Positions 20,076-29,629 are shown, numbered from the stretch's first letter. The stretch is DNA of 34,943 nucleotides from Rhodobacter sp. (GCA_013824055.1 PNNE01000230.1:1-34943); one strand, 5' to 3'. A program made the numbers and translations. Notes: a model not told the origin generated them from the sequence alone.

Positions 20076-21653
20076 ATGCAGGGCTTCTTCGTTCCCGGCC
20101 CCGGTGACGACGGCGATCCGGTCACCGGGCACTATTACGAGGTGGCGTCGGGCGACCCCGCGCGGCCGCAGGTCTGGGGCTATACCGCGGCGCTGTCCTG
20201 TCGGCCGGGCGAGACTCTGCGCCTGCACGCCATGTCCAGCGCGGCCGAGGCGCGTCTGACCATCGCCCGTGACGGGCTGACCCCCTTCGCCGTGGTGCAG
20301 ACGACCATCCCCACCCGCTTTGCCCTTACCCCCGCCGATTGTTCGGTCAAGGGCTGCGGCTGGCCGGTGGCGTTCGAGACCAGGGTCCCCGACCATTGGC
20401 CCTCCGGCGTCTACGTGGTGACGCTGGAAATCGCGGGCCACACCTCGCAGACGATGTTCGTCCTGAGGCCTGCCCAGCCCACCGCAAGGCTGGCGCTGAT
20501 CCTGACCACCGGCACCTGGTGCGCCTACAACGACTGGGGCGGGTCGAACCACTATCAGGGTCTGACCGGCCCGACGGGCAGCGACTTTGCGCCCGAGGTC
20601 AGCCTCAGGCGCCCCTGGGCCAGGGGCTTCGTCCGCTGGCCCGAGGGTGCTCCGCGCATCCCCTACGCCTCGCCGCTGCTGACCCGGCCGCGCTATCCGC
20701 ACATGGACCATGCCCGGGCCAACGGCATCTCGAAGAAATACGCCTCGTCCGGCTGGGCGGCCTTTGAACGGCCCTTCGCGCTGTGGGCAGAGCAGGAGGG
20801 CATCGCGCTGGACTATGTCACCCAACATGACCTCCACGCCGACCCCCGCCTGCTGGACGGCTACCCCCGCGCGGTGATCGTCGGCCATGACGAATACTGG
20901 ACCTGGGAAATGCGCGACCACCTTGACGCCTGGGTGGATCGGGGCGGCCAGCTGGCCCGGTTCGCCGGCAATTTCTTCTGGCAGACGCGGCTTTCGCCCG
21001 ACCTTGCCACGCAGACCTGCTACAAGTCCCGTGCCCTGGCCGAGGACCCGCTCGCCGCCACCGACCGGATCACCAGCTACTGGGACAACCCCCGGACCCG
21101 CCGCCCCGCTGTCGCCTCGCTGGGGCTGACCGGCAGCATGGGCGTCTATGCCGGGTGGAGCCGCTGTGCCGCCCACGGCGCGGGCGGCTTCACCCTGTAC
21201 CGCCCGGACCATTGGTCGATGGCGGGCACGGGGCTTGGCTACGGCGACGTGCTTGGCGCCGCCTCGAAGGTCTTCGGCTACGAGGTCGACGGCATCGACC
21301 ACGAAATCCGCAAGGGCCTGCCGTTCCCCGCCGAGGGCACCGGGCTGGACGGCGCGCTGACCATCATCGCCCTTTCGCCCGCCACCACGCTTGCCCATCA
21401 CACCGGCACGCATGACATGGACTGCTTCATCGGCACCCTTGACGCCGAGGACCTGGCGCAGACCGTCTACGGCGCGGTCACGCCCGAGACTCTGGGCCTT
21501 GCCAGCCGCGGCAACGGCTGCATGGCGGACTACCGGCGCGGCCGGGGGGCGGTGTTCAACGCCGGCAGCTGCGAATGGGTGGCGGGCCTGATCGCCCGGG
21601 AACGCCCGGTGGAGGTGGTGACGCGGAACATCTTGCTTGGCAGCTGGGGCTGA
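20076..21653 (+). CDS. N,N-dimethylformamidase large (beta) subunit-like protein
   Basis: [83 protein letters not shown]-terminal CEWVAGL. ATG 20076. Family recognised from memory, not by search. Confidence 0.75.
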   Translation: MQGFFVPGPGDDGDPVTGHYYEVASGDPARPQVWGYTAALSCRPGETLRLHAMSSAAEARLTIARDGLTPFAVVQTTIPTRFALTPADCSVKGCGWPVAFETRVPDHWPSGVYVVTLEIAGHTSQTMFVLRPAQPTARLALILTTGTWCAYNDWGGSNHYQGLTGPTGSDFAPEVSLRRPWARGFVRWPEGAPRIPYASPLLTRPRYPHMDHARANGISKKYASSGWAAFERPFALWAEQEGIALDYVTQHDLHADPRLLDGYPRAVIVGHDEYWTWEMRDHLDAWVDRGGQLARFAGNFFWQTRLSPDLATQTCYKSRALAEDPLAATDRITSYWDNPRTRRPAVASLGLTGSMGVYAGWSRCAAHGAGGFTLYRPDHWSMAGTGLGYGDVLGAASKVFGYEVDGIDHEIRKGLPFPAEGTGLDGALTIIALSPATTLAHHTGTHDMDCFIGTLDAEDLAQTVYGAVTPETLGLASRGNGCMADYRRGRGAVFNAGSCEWVAGLIARERPVEVVTRNILLGSWG

Positions 21654-21697
21654 GCAACCCCTTCCCCTGCGCGCGACCTTCGGCTAGGCCTTGCGCC

Positions 21698-22312
21698 ATG
21701 TTGAGCCTGTCAAACCTTGCGGTGGCCCGGGGCGGCGTCACGGTCCTGCGCGGCCTGACGCTGGCCGTCCTCCCTGGCCAGGCGCTGATCCTGCGCGGGC
21801 CGAACGGGTCGGGCAAGACCACGCTTCTGCGCACTCTGGCGGGGCTTCAGCCGCCCGCCGAAGGGACCTGCGACCTTCCCGCCGACAGCGTCGCCTATGC
21901 CGCCCATGCCGACGGGCTGAAATCGACCCTGACGGTGGCAGAAAACCTGAGCTTCTGGTCGCGTATCTATGGCGGTCCCGCCATCGACCGGGCAGTCGGC
22001 GCGCTGAACCTGACCCAGCTTGCCCGCCGCCGCGCAGGGGAACTCTCTGCCGGCCAGAAGCGCCGCCTGGGTCTTGCGCGCCTGCTGGTGACGGGGCGCC
22101 CGGCCTGGTTGCTGGACGAGCCGACAGTCAGCCTCGACGCGGCCTCGGTCGCGCTCTTCGCCGCCGTGGTCCGTGACCACCTTGGCGCGGGAGGGCTTGC
22201 CGTCATCGCCACCCATGTCGACCTGGGCCTGCCCGAGGCGACGATCCTCGACCTCGACCCCTATCGCGCCAGGGTGATCCAGAGCACCGGTTTCGACGAG
22301 GCTTTCGCATGA
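21698..22312 (+). CDS. ccmA: Heme exporter ATP-binding protein CcmA
   Basis: [17 protein letters not shown] Walker [16 protein letters not shown] signature, [10 protein letters not shown]; followed by ccmBCDG. Confidence 0.95.
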   Translation: MLSLSNLAVARGGVTVLRGLTLAVLPGQALILRGPNGSGKTTLLRTLAGLQPPAEGTCDLPADSVAYAAHADGLKSTLTVAENLSFWSRIYGGPAIDRAVGALNLTQLARRRAGELSAGQKRRLGLARLLVTGRPAWLLDEPTVSLDAASVALFAAVVRDHLGAGGLAVIATHVDLGLPEATILDLDPYRARVIQSTGFDEAFA

Positions 22313-22965
22313 AGGCGCTGCTGTTGCGCGACCTGGCGCTGGCTTTCCGGTCGGGAGGCGGCTTCGGTCTGGGGCTTGCCTTCTTCTTCCTGCTCTCGGT
22401 CCTTGTCCCGCTGGGCGTCGGTCCCGAAGGCGGCACACTGGGTCGCATCGCCCCCGGCATCCTCTGGGTCGGGGCGCTGCTGGCCTGCCTTCTGTCGCTG
22501 GACCGCATCTTCGCCCTGGACTTCGAGGACGGATCGCTTGACCTTCTGGCCACTGCCCCGATCCCGCTGGAGGCTGTCGTCGCCATCAAGGCGCTGGCGC
22601 ATTGGCTGGTCACCGGGCTGCCGCTGACCCTGATCGCGCCGGGGTTGGGCGTCTTCCTGAACCTGCCGCCGGGCGGCCATCAGTGGCTGGTTCTCAGCCT
22701 CTTGCTTGGCACCCCCGCGCTGTCGGTGATCGGAGCCTTCGGTGCCGCACTTACCGTCGGCCTGCGGCGCGGGGGGCTCCTGCTCAGCCTTCTCGTCCTG
22801 CCGCTCTATGTGCCGACCCTGATCTTCGGCGGCGAGGTCGTGCGCCGCGGGGCCGAAGGCATGGCGCTGGGCACGCCCCTTGCGCTGCTGGCAGCGATCA
22901 GTCTTGGTGCGGCGGCACTGCTGCCCTTTGCGGCCGCAAGCGCCATCCGCGTCAATTTGCGCTGA
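22309..22965 (+). CDS. ccmB: Heme exporter protein CcmB
   Basis: [41 protein letters not shown]; overlaps ccmA by 4 bp. Confidence 0.95.
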   Translation: MKALLLRDLALAFRSGGGFGLGLAFFFLLSVLVPLGVGPEGGTLGRIAPGILWVGALLACLLSLDRIFALDFEDGSLDLLATAPIPLEAVVAIKALAHWLVTGLPLTLIAPGLGVFLNLPPGGHQWLVLSLLLGTPALSVIGAFGAALTVGLRRGGLLLSLLVLPLYVPTLIFGGEVVRRGAEGMALGTPLALLAAISLGAAALLPFAAASAIRVNLR

Positions 22966-23021
22966 ACCTCTCGCGCGATGGTGTGTTGAGCGGAAACCTC
23001 GGACAGGATAGTCAACGGCCC

Positions 23022-23750
23022 ATGTCGATCTGGCAATATGCAAACCCGAAGAAGTTCATGGTTCTGTCGACCGGGGTCTTGCCCTGGGCGGCGGGGCTGA
23101 CGGTCATTCTGCTGGTTGTGGGGCTGGTCTGGGGCTTCTTCTTCACGCCGGACGACTACAAGCAGGGCTCGACCGTCAAGATCATCTACCTGCATGTGCC
23201 GTCCGCGATGATGGCGATCAATACCTGGGTGATGATGCTGGCGACCTCGCTGATCTGGATCGTGCGCCGCCACCATGTCAGCGCCCTGGCCGCCAAGGCA
23301 GCTGCTCCGGTCGGACTGACCTTCACGCTGATCGCGCTGGCCACCGGCGCGCTCTGGGGCCAGCCGATGTGGGGGACCTGGTGGGCCTGGGACCCGCGGC
23401 TGACCTCGTTCCTGATCCTGACGCTGTTCTATTTCGGCTACATGGCGCTGTGGGCCGCGATCGAGGACCCGGACACGGCGGCCGACCTGACCTCGATCCT
23501 GTGCCTTGTGGGGTCGGTCTTCGCGCTCTTGTCGCGCTATGCGGTGAACTTCTGGAACCAGGGGCTGCACCAGGGCGCGACGCTGTCGCTGGACAAGGAA
23601 GAGAACATCTCGGACGTGTTCTGGGTGCCGCTGCTGGTCTGCATCGCGGGGTTCGTGCTGCTGTTCGTGACGATGGTGCTGCTGCGGACCCGGACGGAAA
23701 TCCGGGCGCGGCGGCTGAAGGCGCTTCTGGCGCGGGAGAGGGTGGCGTGA
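23022..23750 (+). CDS. ccmC: Heme ABC transporter permease CcmC
   Basis: MSIWQYANPKKF...VKIIYLHVPSAMMA, GQPMWGTWWAWDPRLTS; 242 aa. Confidence 0.96.
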   Translation: MSIWQYANPKKFMVLSTGVLPWAAGLTVILLVVGLVWGFFFTPDDYKQGSTVKIIYLHVPSAMMAINTWVMMLATSLIWIVRRHHVSALAAKAAAPVGLTFTLIALATGALWGQPMWGTWWAWDPRLTSFLILTLFYFGYMALWAAIEDPDTAADLTSILCLVGSVFALLSRYAVNFWNQGLHQGATLSLDKEENISDVFWVPLLVCIAGFVLLFVTMVLLRTRTEIRARRLKALLARERVA

Positions 23751-23908
23751 TGCCGGACCTGGGGAAATACGCGGTCGCGGTGCTGGGGTCCTATGCGGCC
23801 ACGGCGGTGCTGATCGCCGCACTGGTGGGGCTGACACTGTGGCAGTCGGCCCGGACGCGCCGCGCGCTGGCCGAGGTCGAGGCGCGGCAGGGGAAATCCG
23901 ATGGCTAG
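23750..23908 (+). CDS. ccmD: Heme exporter protein CcmD (52 aa)
   Basis: MPDLGKYAVAVLGSYAATAVLIAALVGLTLWQSARTRRALAEVEARQGKSDG; short single-TM ORF between ccmC and ccmG, hidden inside a longer out-of-context ORF in the track. Confidence 0.92.
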   Translation: MPDLGKYAVAVLGSYAATAVLIAALVGLTLWQSARTRRALAEVEARQGKSDG

Positions 23909-24440
23909 ATGGCTGATGGTGCTGCCCCCGGTCCTGTTCGCGGGGCTGGCGGGGCTGTTCTACGCGGGGATGTACCGCGACAATCCGGGCCAGCTGCAGT
24001 CGGTCTTCGTGGGCCGCGCCGCTCCGGTGCTGCCGACGACTGCGCTGCCGGGCATCACCGGCCTGACCGACGCCGACCTGCGGACGGGCGAGGTGACGGT
24101 GGTCAACTTCTGGGCCACCTGGTGCCCGCCCTGCCGGGTCGAACATCCGGTGCTCTTGCAGATGGCAGCGGACGGCGTGCGGGTCGCGGGTGTCAACATC
24201 ATGGATGACGACGCGAAGGCTGTCGCCTACCTGGCCGAGGAGGGGAACCCCTTCATCGGCGTGGCGACCGATCCGAACGGGCGCAACCGGGTGGAATGGG
24301 GCGTCACCGCGCCGCCCGAGACCTTCATCGTCGGGGGCGACGGGACCGTGCTTTTCCGCTTTGTCGGGCCGTTGATCGGGACCGATTACGAAACCCGTTT
24401 CGTGCCGGAACTGGAGAAGGCGCTGGCTGCAGAAGGGTAG
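23901..24440 (+). CDS. ccmG: Periplasmic thiol:disulfide interchange protein CcmG/DsbE
   Basis: VVNFWATWCPPCRVEHPVL; GAPPETFIVGGDG-like APPETFIVGGDGTVLFRFVGPL; N-terminal anchor. Confidence 0.94.
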   Translation: MARWLMVLPPVLFAGLAGLFYAGMYRDNPGQLQSVFVGRAAPVLPTTALPGITGLTDADLRTGEVTVVNFWATWCPPCRVEHPVLLQMAADGVRVAGVNIMDDDAKAVAYLAEEGNPFIGVATDPNGRNRVEWGVTAPPETFIVGGDGTVLFRFVGPLIGTDYETRFVPELEKALAAEG

Positions 24441-24525
24441 ATGTCCACGGCCGACATTTCCCGAGACGCCCCTGATTTCAGTGTGATGCTGGCAGACGTT
24501 CAGGATTTCGCAACCGGCGCCGGAC

Positions 24526-24564
24526 GGTGGGCCAACCCGCGCGAAGGGCGCGGAACGGCCCACC
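24526..24564. repeat. Long imperfect hairpin between convergent genes (REP-like element or bidirectional terminator)
   Basis: GGTGGGCC-AAC-CCGCGC-GAAGG-GCGCGG-AAC-GGCCCACC: 8-bp plus 6-bp perfect arms separated by a matching AAC internal loop. Confidence 0.7.
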
Positions 24565-25365
24565 CTACGCCCGCGCCACAGCCCGCGCCACAGCCCGCGA
24601 CAGGGGCGCCTGCGCCGCCACCACCCGGCGCTGCGACACCACGTCTTCCGGCCTGCGCCGGGCCACGGGAAGCATCGCGATCCCCTCGAACTCGGCATAG
24701 TCGCCGCGTTTCAGCCACTGCGGCATGGTCCGCACCAGCACCGCATCGCCGCTGAGATAGAGCTGGCCGCTGGCAAGCTCGCCCGCAATCGTTGCCCGTC
24801 CCAACAGGATGCCGAGCAACGAGACCCGGTTGGTCTCGACGTAGAGGTCGATGTCGAAACCGGGGATCGAGGTGCAGATCTCGGGCTCGGCCCCCGGCTG
24901 CAGGACCGCCCAGTAGGTCGTGTAGTCAAGGTCCGGGTCGGCGAAGCGGAACTGCATCACCAGACGGCGGCGGGGCAGGGCGTCGGTCACGAACTGCCGA
25001 CGCATGGTCCACATGAGGTTCGACACCGTGGCAGTGCACAGCGCCACTTCGGCCTCGATGAAGCACTGCGCCCATTGCGCCAGCGCGTTCAGTGCCGGTT
25101 CCAGTGCGACCGCAGCCTCGGTCCGCAGATAGTCGACCGCCCCGGTCGCGGGATCGGTGATGCGCTCGACCAGGCCCATCTCCTCGAGGTCCTTCAGCCG
25201 CCGCGACAGCAGCGCGGGCGAGATGCTGCCCACCTCGCGCCGCAGGTCGTTGAACCGGGTCGCCCCGGCCCAGAGACCCACCAGGATCGGGATCGTCCAG
25301 CGCGGTTCGAGCATTTCGCAGGCGCGCGTGATGGGGCAGATCATTCCGTAGGGTTTCCGGGGCAT
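24565..25365 (-). CDS. HxlR-type winged-helix regulator with C-terminal domain (possibly SCP2-like)
   Basis: MPRKPYGMICPITRACEMLEPRWTIPILVGLWAGATRFNDLRREVGSISPALLSRRLKDLEEMGLVER is a typical HxlR wHTH; about 140 further residues follow. Start at 25365. Confidence 0.88.
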   Translation of the reverse strand: MPRKPYGMICPITRACEMLEPRWTIPILVGLWAGATRFNDLRREVGSISPALLSRRLKDLEEMGLVERITDPATGAVDYLRTEAAVALEPALNALAQWAQCFIEAEVALCTATVSNLMWTMRRQFVTDALPRRRLVMQFRFADPDLDYTTYWAVLQPGAEPEICTSIPGFDIDLYVETNRVSLLGILLGRATIAGELASGQLYLSGDAVLVRTMPQWLKRGDYAEFEGIAMLPVARRRPEDVVSQRRVVAAQAPLSRAVARAVARA

Positions 25366-25518
25366 GACGAGCCTCCTGCTGGATGGGTCCAGACTACGCC
25401 CTGCGGGCGGTCCGGGCCAGTTCAGGAAGTGTAGCAGAAGCGCTTCACGTCCAGCACTCAACCTTTGGCCGGGGCCGGGGCGATGCTGACGGGACAGAAC
25501 CCCTTGATGGAGACCGCC

Positions 25519-25878
25519 ATGACCCCCGCTTCCAACCTTGCTTGCGATGCTGCCCGCCGCAGCGGCTGGCCGGACTTTGGCAGACTGCGGGCCGAAGCCA
25601 GCCCACCCGTCGTCAGCCCGGTTCCCCCGCACCCCCGGCAGGCGCGGCTGCTTCGACTGGCGGGACGCCTGCACCGCCTGCTGGCCTGGTTGACGCGGCC
25701 CTTGCCAAAGACCAGCGGTGGAAACGCCGTCGATGCGGCCACCCGGCTTGAGATCCTGACCCGTGGCGGCTTCCCGCGCCAGGCGGACACTCAGACAAGC
25801 GCCAGGGCGATGACCAGGACCAATGCGGCAAAGAGCGTGAGATCGACGGCCGTGGGCACCAGCATGGTGCGCCCATGA
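25519..25878 (+). CDS. Possible small basic hypothetical protein (119 aa)
   Basis: MTPASNLACDAARRSGWPDFGRLRAEA...; GGAGA spaced before the ATG. C-terminal end overlaps the antisense 48-aa ORF, so one of the two may be wrong. Confidence 0.35.
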   Translation: MTPASNLACDAARRSGWPDFGRLRAEASPPVVSPVPPHPRQARLLRLAGRLHRLLAWLTRPLPKTSGGNAVDAATRLEILTRGGFPRQADTQTSARAMTRTNAAKSVRSTAVGTSMVRP

Positions 25879-25937
25879 GCGCGGTCTTTGTGCAGCATCT
25901 CGGCCTGAGTGCGAAGCGGGGGGAAGCGGTGCGACAT
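25791..25937 (-). CDS. Possible small single-TM protein (48 aa)
   Basis: MSHRFPPLRTQAEMLHKDRAHGRTMLVPTAVDLTLFAALVLVIALALV*; AGAAGG 8 nt upstream; below the length cut-off of the supplied track. Confidence 0.4.
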   Translation of the reverse strand: MSHRFPPLRTQAEMLHKDRAHGRTMLVPTAVDLTLFAALVLVIALALV

Positions 25938-25983
25938 GAGCGAAGCCTTCTGGCTGGGGTGTGACCAGACTGGCGTGGAAGTC

Positions 25984-26022
25984 AGAACAAAAGGTGAAGG
26001 CCCGGGGGGTGCCCGGGCCTTC
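25984..26022 (-). terminator. Rho-independent terminator downstream of acnA
   Basis: Perfect 11-bp stem GAAGGCCCGGG (25996-26006) / CCCGGGCCTTC (26012-26022), loop GGGTG, followed on the minus strand by ACCTTTTGTTCT. Confidence 0.85.
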
Positions 26023-26046
26023 CTTGGAAACAGTCGGTTTCCTGAA

Positions 26047-28746
26047 TCAGGACGCTGCCAGGTTCCGCAGGACGTAGTGCAGCACGCCGCCGTTTTCGAC
26101 GTATTCGACCTCGATCTCGGTATCGATCCGGCATTTGAGCTGGATCACCTTCTCGGTCCCGTCGGCATAGCGGATCGTGCAGGGGACCGTGCTCAGCGGC
26201 TTCAGCCCGCCTTCCAGGCCGCCGATGCTTACCACCTCGTTGCCCTTCAGGCCCAGTGACTTGCGGGTGTCGCCGCCGGTGAATTCGAACGGGATGACGC
26301 CCATGCCGACAAGGTTCGACCGGTGAATCCGCTCGAAGGATTCGGCGATGACTGCCTTGACGCCCAGCAGCGCCGTGCCCTTGGCCGCCCAGTCGCGGCT
26401 GGAGCCTGCGCCGTATTCGATGCCGCCGAAGATCACCAGGGGCGTGCCTTGCGCCTGGTAGGCCATCGAGGCGTCGTAGATCGAGGTCTGCTGACCGTCC
26501 GGCCCGAGGGTATAGCCGCCCTCCACGCCGCTTCCATCAGGATTGGAAAGCATCTCGTTCTTGATGCGGATGTTGGCAAAGGTGCCACGCATCATCACCT
26601 CGTGGTTGCCGCGGCGGGCACCATACGAGTTGAACTCGGATACCGGAACTTGCCGCTCTGTCAGATACTTGCCGGCCGGAGTTGAGGCTTTGAATGAACC
26701 GGCCGGGCTGATGTGGTCGGTGGTGATCATGTCGCCCAGCAGCGCCAGCACCCGCGCGCCGGTGATGTTCCTGATGACGCCGGGCGTGGCCGACATGCCC
26801 TGGAAGTAGGGCGGGTTCTGGATGTAGGTCGAGGTCGGCGGCCAGTCGTAGGTCTCCGAATCGGTGATCTGCACGCCCTGCCATTTGGCGTCGCCCTTGA
26901 AGACATCGGCATATTTGGACTGGAAGGCCGCGCGCGTCACGACCGCATGGACGATGTCGGCGATTTCCTTGTTCGTGGGCCAGATGTCCTTGAGGTAGAC
27001 CGGGCCGTTGGTGCCCATGCCCAGCGGCTCGGTGGTCAGGTCGATGTTCATGTCGCCCGCCAGCGCGTAAGCCACGACCAGCGGCGGCGAGGCCAGGTAG
27101 TTGGCGCGGACGTCCGGGGAAATCCGGCCCTCGAAGTTGCGGTTGCCCGACAGGACCGCGGCGGCGACAAGGTCGCCCTCGTTGATCGCCTTGGAAATCT
27201 CGGGCTGCAACGGACCCGAGTTGCCGATGCAGGTGGTGCAGCCATAGCCGACAAGGTTGAAGCCGATGGCGTCCAGATCCTCCTGCAGACCAGCGGCATT
27301 CAGGTACTCGCTGACGACCTGGCTTCCGGGGGCGAGCGAGGTCTTGACCCAGGGTTTGCGGTTCAGGCCAAGCGCGCGGGCCTTGCGGGCGACAAGGCCC
27401 GCACCGATCAGCACATAGGGGTTCGAGGTGTTGGTGCAGGAGGTGATCGAGGCGATCACGACCTTGCCCGAGGACAGCTTGTAGTCCTGACCCTCGACAG
27501 CGACTTCCACACCCTGCGGGCGCTTGAAGCTGGTGTCCATTTCCCTGGCGAAGCTGGATTTCGCGTCGGTCAGCGGCAGATAGTCCTGCGGGCGCTTCGG
27601 ACCAGAGATGGCGGGAACGATCTCGCCCATGTCGAGATGCAGAGTCGAGGTGTAGATCGGGGCGTAATCCGGGCCGCGCCACATGCCGTTGGCCTTGGCA
27701 TAGGCCTCGACCAGCGCGATTCGGGCCTCGTCGCGCCCGGTCATGTGCAGGTAGCGCAGGGTTTCGTCATCCACCGGGAAGAAGCCGCAGGTGGCACCGT
27801 ATTCGGGGGCCATGTTGGCAATGGTGGCGCGGTCGGCCAAGGGCAGGCGGTCAAGGCCGTCGCCGTAGAATTCGACGAACTTGTTCACCACGCCGTGCTT
27901 GCGCAGCATCTGCACGACCTTCAGCACCAGGTCGGTCGCCGTGGTGCCTTCGCGCATGGCACCGGTCAGCTTGAAGCCGACGACCTCGGGGATCAGCATC
28001 GAGACGGGCTGGCCCAGCATCGCCGCCTCGGCCTCGATCCCGCCGACGCCCCAGCCCAGCACGGCCAGGCCGTTGACCATCGTGGTGTGGCTGTCGGTAC
28101 CGACAAGGGTGTCGGGGTAGGCGACAAGGGTGCCGTCCTGGTCGGTGTCGGTCCAGACCGTCTGCGCCAGGTATTCCAGGTTCACCTGGTGGCAGATGCC
28201 GGTGCCGGGCGGCACGACGCGGAAGTTGTTGAAGGCGTTCTGCCCCCATTTCAGGAAGACGTAACGCTCCATGTTGCGCTCGTATTCGCGGTCGACGTTC
28301 ATCTGGAAGGCGCGGGGGTGGCCGAATTCGTCGATCATGACCGAGTGGTCGATGACAAGGTCGACGGGAACCAGCGGGTTGATCTTCGCGGCCGAGCCTT
28401 TCAGGCCCTTGATCCCGTCGCGCATCGCCGCAAGGTCGACCACGGCGGGGACGCCGGTGAAGTCCTGCATCAGCACGCGGGCGGGGCGATAGGCGATCTC
28501 GATCGGGTTCTGGCCGCCCTGCTTGCCCCAGGTCGAGAAGGCCTTGATGTCCTCGACAGTGACGGTCTTGCCGTCCTCGAAGCGCAGCATGTTTTCCAGC
28601 ACCACCTTCAGCGCGGCGGGGAGCCTGGAAAATTCGCCCAGGCCCGCGGCTTCGGCGGCAGGGATGGAATAGTAGTGGACCGTCTGGCCCCCTGCTGTCA
28701 GGCTCGTACGGGTCTTCGACAGGTCGTGTCCTACGGTGACGGTCAT
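26047..28746 (-). CDS. acnA: Aconitate hydratase AcnA
   Basis: DFTGVPAVVDLAAMRD, GTDSHTTMVNGLAVLGWGVGGIEAEAAMLGQP, ASITSCTNTSNP, GCTTCIGNSGPL, YGAGSSRDWAAKGT; 899 aa. Confidence 0.97.
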   Translation of the reverse strand: MTVTVGHDLSKTRTSLTAGGQTVHYYSIPAAEAAGLGEFSRLPAALKVVLENMLRFEDGKTVTVEDIKAFSTWGKQGGQNPIEIAYRPARVLMQDFTGVPAVVDLAAMRDGIKGLKGSAAKINPLVPVDLVIDHSVMIDEFGHPRAFQMNVDREYERNMERYVFLKWGQNAFNNFRVVPPGTGICHQVNLEYLAQTVWTDTDQDGTLVAYPDTLVGTDSHTTMVNGLAVLGWGVGGIEAEAAMLGQPVSMLIPEVVGFKLTGAMREGTTATDLVLKVVQMLRKHGVVNKFVEFYGDGLDRLPLADRATIANMAPEYGATCGFFPVDDETLRYLHMTGRDEARIALVEAYAKANGMWRGPDYAPIYTSTLHLDMGEIVPAISGPKRPQDYLPLTDAKSSFAREMDTSFKRPQGVEVAVEGQDYKLSSGKVVIASITSCTNTSNPYVLIGAGLVARKARALGLNRKPWVKTSLAPGSQVVSEYLNAAGLQEDLDAIGFNLVGYGCTTCIGNSGPLQPEISKAINEGDLVAAAVLSGNRNFEGRISPDVRANYLASPPLVVAYALAGDMNIDLTTEPLGMGTNGPVYLKDIWPTNKEIADIVHAVVTRAAFQSKYADVFKGDAKWQGVQITDSETYDWPPTSTYIQNPPYFQGMSATPGVIRNITGARVLALLGDMITTDHISPAGSFKASTPAGKYLTERQVPVSEFNSYGARRGNHEVMMRGTFANIRIKNEMLSNPDGSGVEGGYTLGPDGQQTSIYDASMAYQAQGTPLVIFGGIEYGAGSSRDWAAKGTALLGVKAVIAESFERIHRSNLVGMGVIPFEFTGGDTRKSLGLKGNEVVSIGGLEGGLKPLSTVPCTIRYADGTEKVIQLKCRIDTEIEVEYVENGGVLHYVLRNLAAS

Positions 28747-28779
28747 CTCTGGCTCCCATGAAAGGCGGCTTCGCGCGGC

Positions 28780-28799
28780 ATTGTATGCAATTGTATGCC
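28780..28799. promoter_or_regulatory. Tandem direct repeat upstream of acnA (possible operator)
   Basis: ATTGTATGCA ATTGTATGCC, two copies at exactly 10-bp period in the acnA / DUF1223 divergent region. Confidence 0.4.
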
Positions 28800-28923
28800 G
28801 AATATCCAGCCCTGCTGTGCGCCATTCCTACAGCATGTGACAGGTCTCTCGCAAAACCTTGATTGGCTCGTGTCGTGGCAGCTTCCTATAACGGGGCGGG
28901 GATAAAGGATCAGGATAATCACC

Positions 28924-29619
28924 ATGCGACATTTCGTCAGCGCGGCTTGCGGGTTGTGGCTTGCCGCCGTGGCCCAGGCCCAGGCCGAGCCGGTGGTGGT
29001 GGTCGAGCTTTACACCTCGCAAGGCTGTTCCTCCTGCCCGCCGGCGGATGAGTTCGTGGCGATGCTGGCCGCGAATCCGCAGATTCTGCCGCTGGCGCTG
29101 CATGTCGACTATTGGGATTACATCGGCTGGGCCGACAAGTTCGCCAAGCCGAAATTCACCGACCGCCAGCGCGCCTATGCCAAGGCGGTGGGGTCGCGGA
29201 CGATCTACACACCGCAGCTGATCATCGGCGGGGCGGACCGGATCGAGGGATTCGCGCCGGAGGAAACCGCCGACCGGCTGCGCGCCCACATGGAAGCGGT
29301 GACGACAGTGCGGCTGACGGTCACGCGCCAGGGCGAGCGGCTGGTGATCCGGGCCGAGGCCGATCCGCCGCTGACCGAACCGGTCCGGGTCCAGCTGGTC
29401 CGCTACAAGCCGGAAGAGACGGTGCTGATCGAGCGCGGCGAGAACGCCGGGAAGACCGTGACCTACACCAATATCGTGACCTCATGGGAGCGGATCGGCG
29501 ACTGGTCGGGGCAGGAGCCGCTGGAGATGACGGCACCGTTCCCGGGCGACCAGCCCGGCGCGGTGATCGTGCAGCAGCACGGCCCGGCGGCGATCCTGGC
29601 GGCGGCCCGGGTCGACTGA
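28924..29619 (+). CDS. DUF1223 domain (thioredoxin-like) secreted protein
   Basis: Signal peptide MRHFVSAACGLWLAAVAQAQA; VVVVELYTSQGCSSCPPADEFVAML; HVDYWDYIGWADKFAKPKFTDRQRAYA; YTPQLIIGG. Confidence 0.9.
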   Translation: MRHFVSAACGLWLAAVAQAQAEPVVVVELYTSQGCSSCPPADEFVAMLAANPQILPLALHVDYWDYIGWADKFAKPKFTDRQRAYAKAVGSRTIYTPQLIIGGADRIEGFAPEETADRLRAHMEAVTTVRLTVTRQGERLVIRAEADPPLTEPVRVQLVRYKPEETVLIERGENAGKTVTYTNIVTSWERIGDWSGQEPLEMTAPFPGDQPGAVIVQQHGPAAILAAARVD

Positions 29620-29629
29620 CGGCGCGGCG

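Noticed and set aside
1-21653. A single methylated-amine/DMF degradation cluster linking the TMADH-like, FAD-oxidase-like and DMFase-like genes
   Set aside because: The left-edge gene is about 17 kb from the others with many unrelated housekeeping genes between; no shared operon or regulator visible.
22806-24698. 630-aa minus-strand ORF
   Set aside because: Antisense to ccmBCDG; Arg/His/Gln-rich artefact.
26713-28761. 682-aa plus-strand ORF
   Set aside because: Antisense to acnA; no family features.
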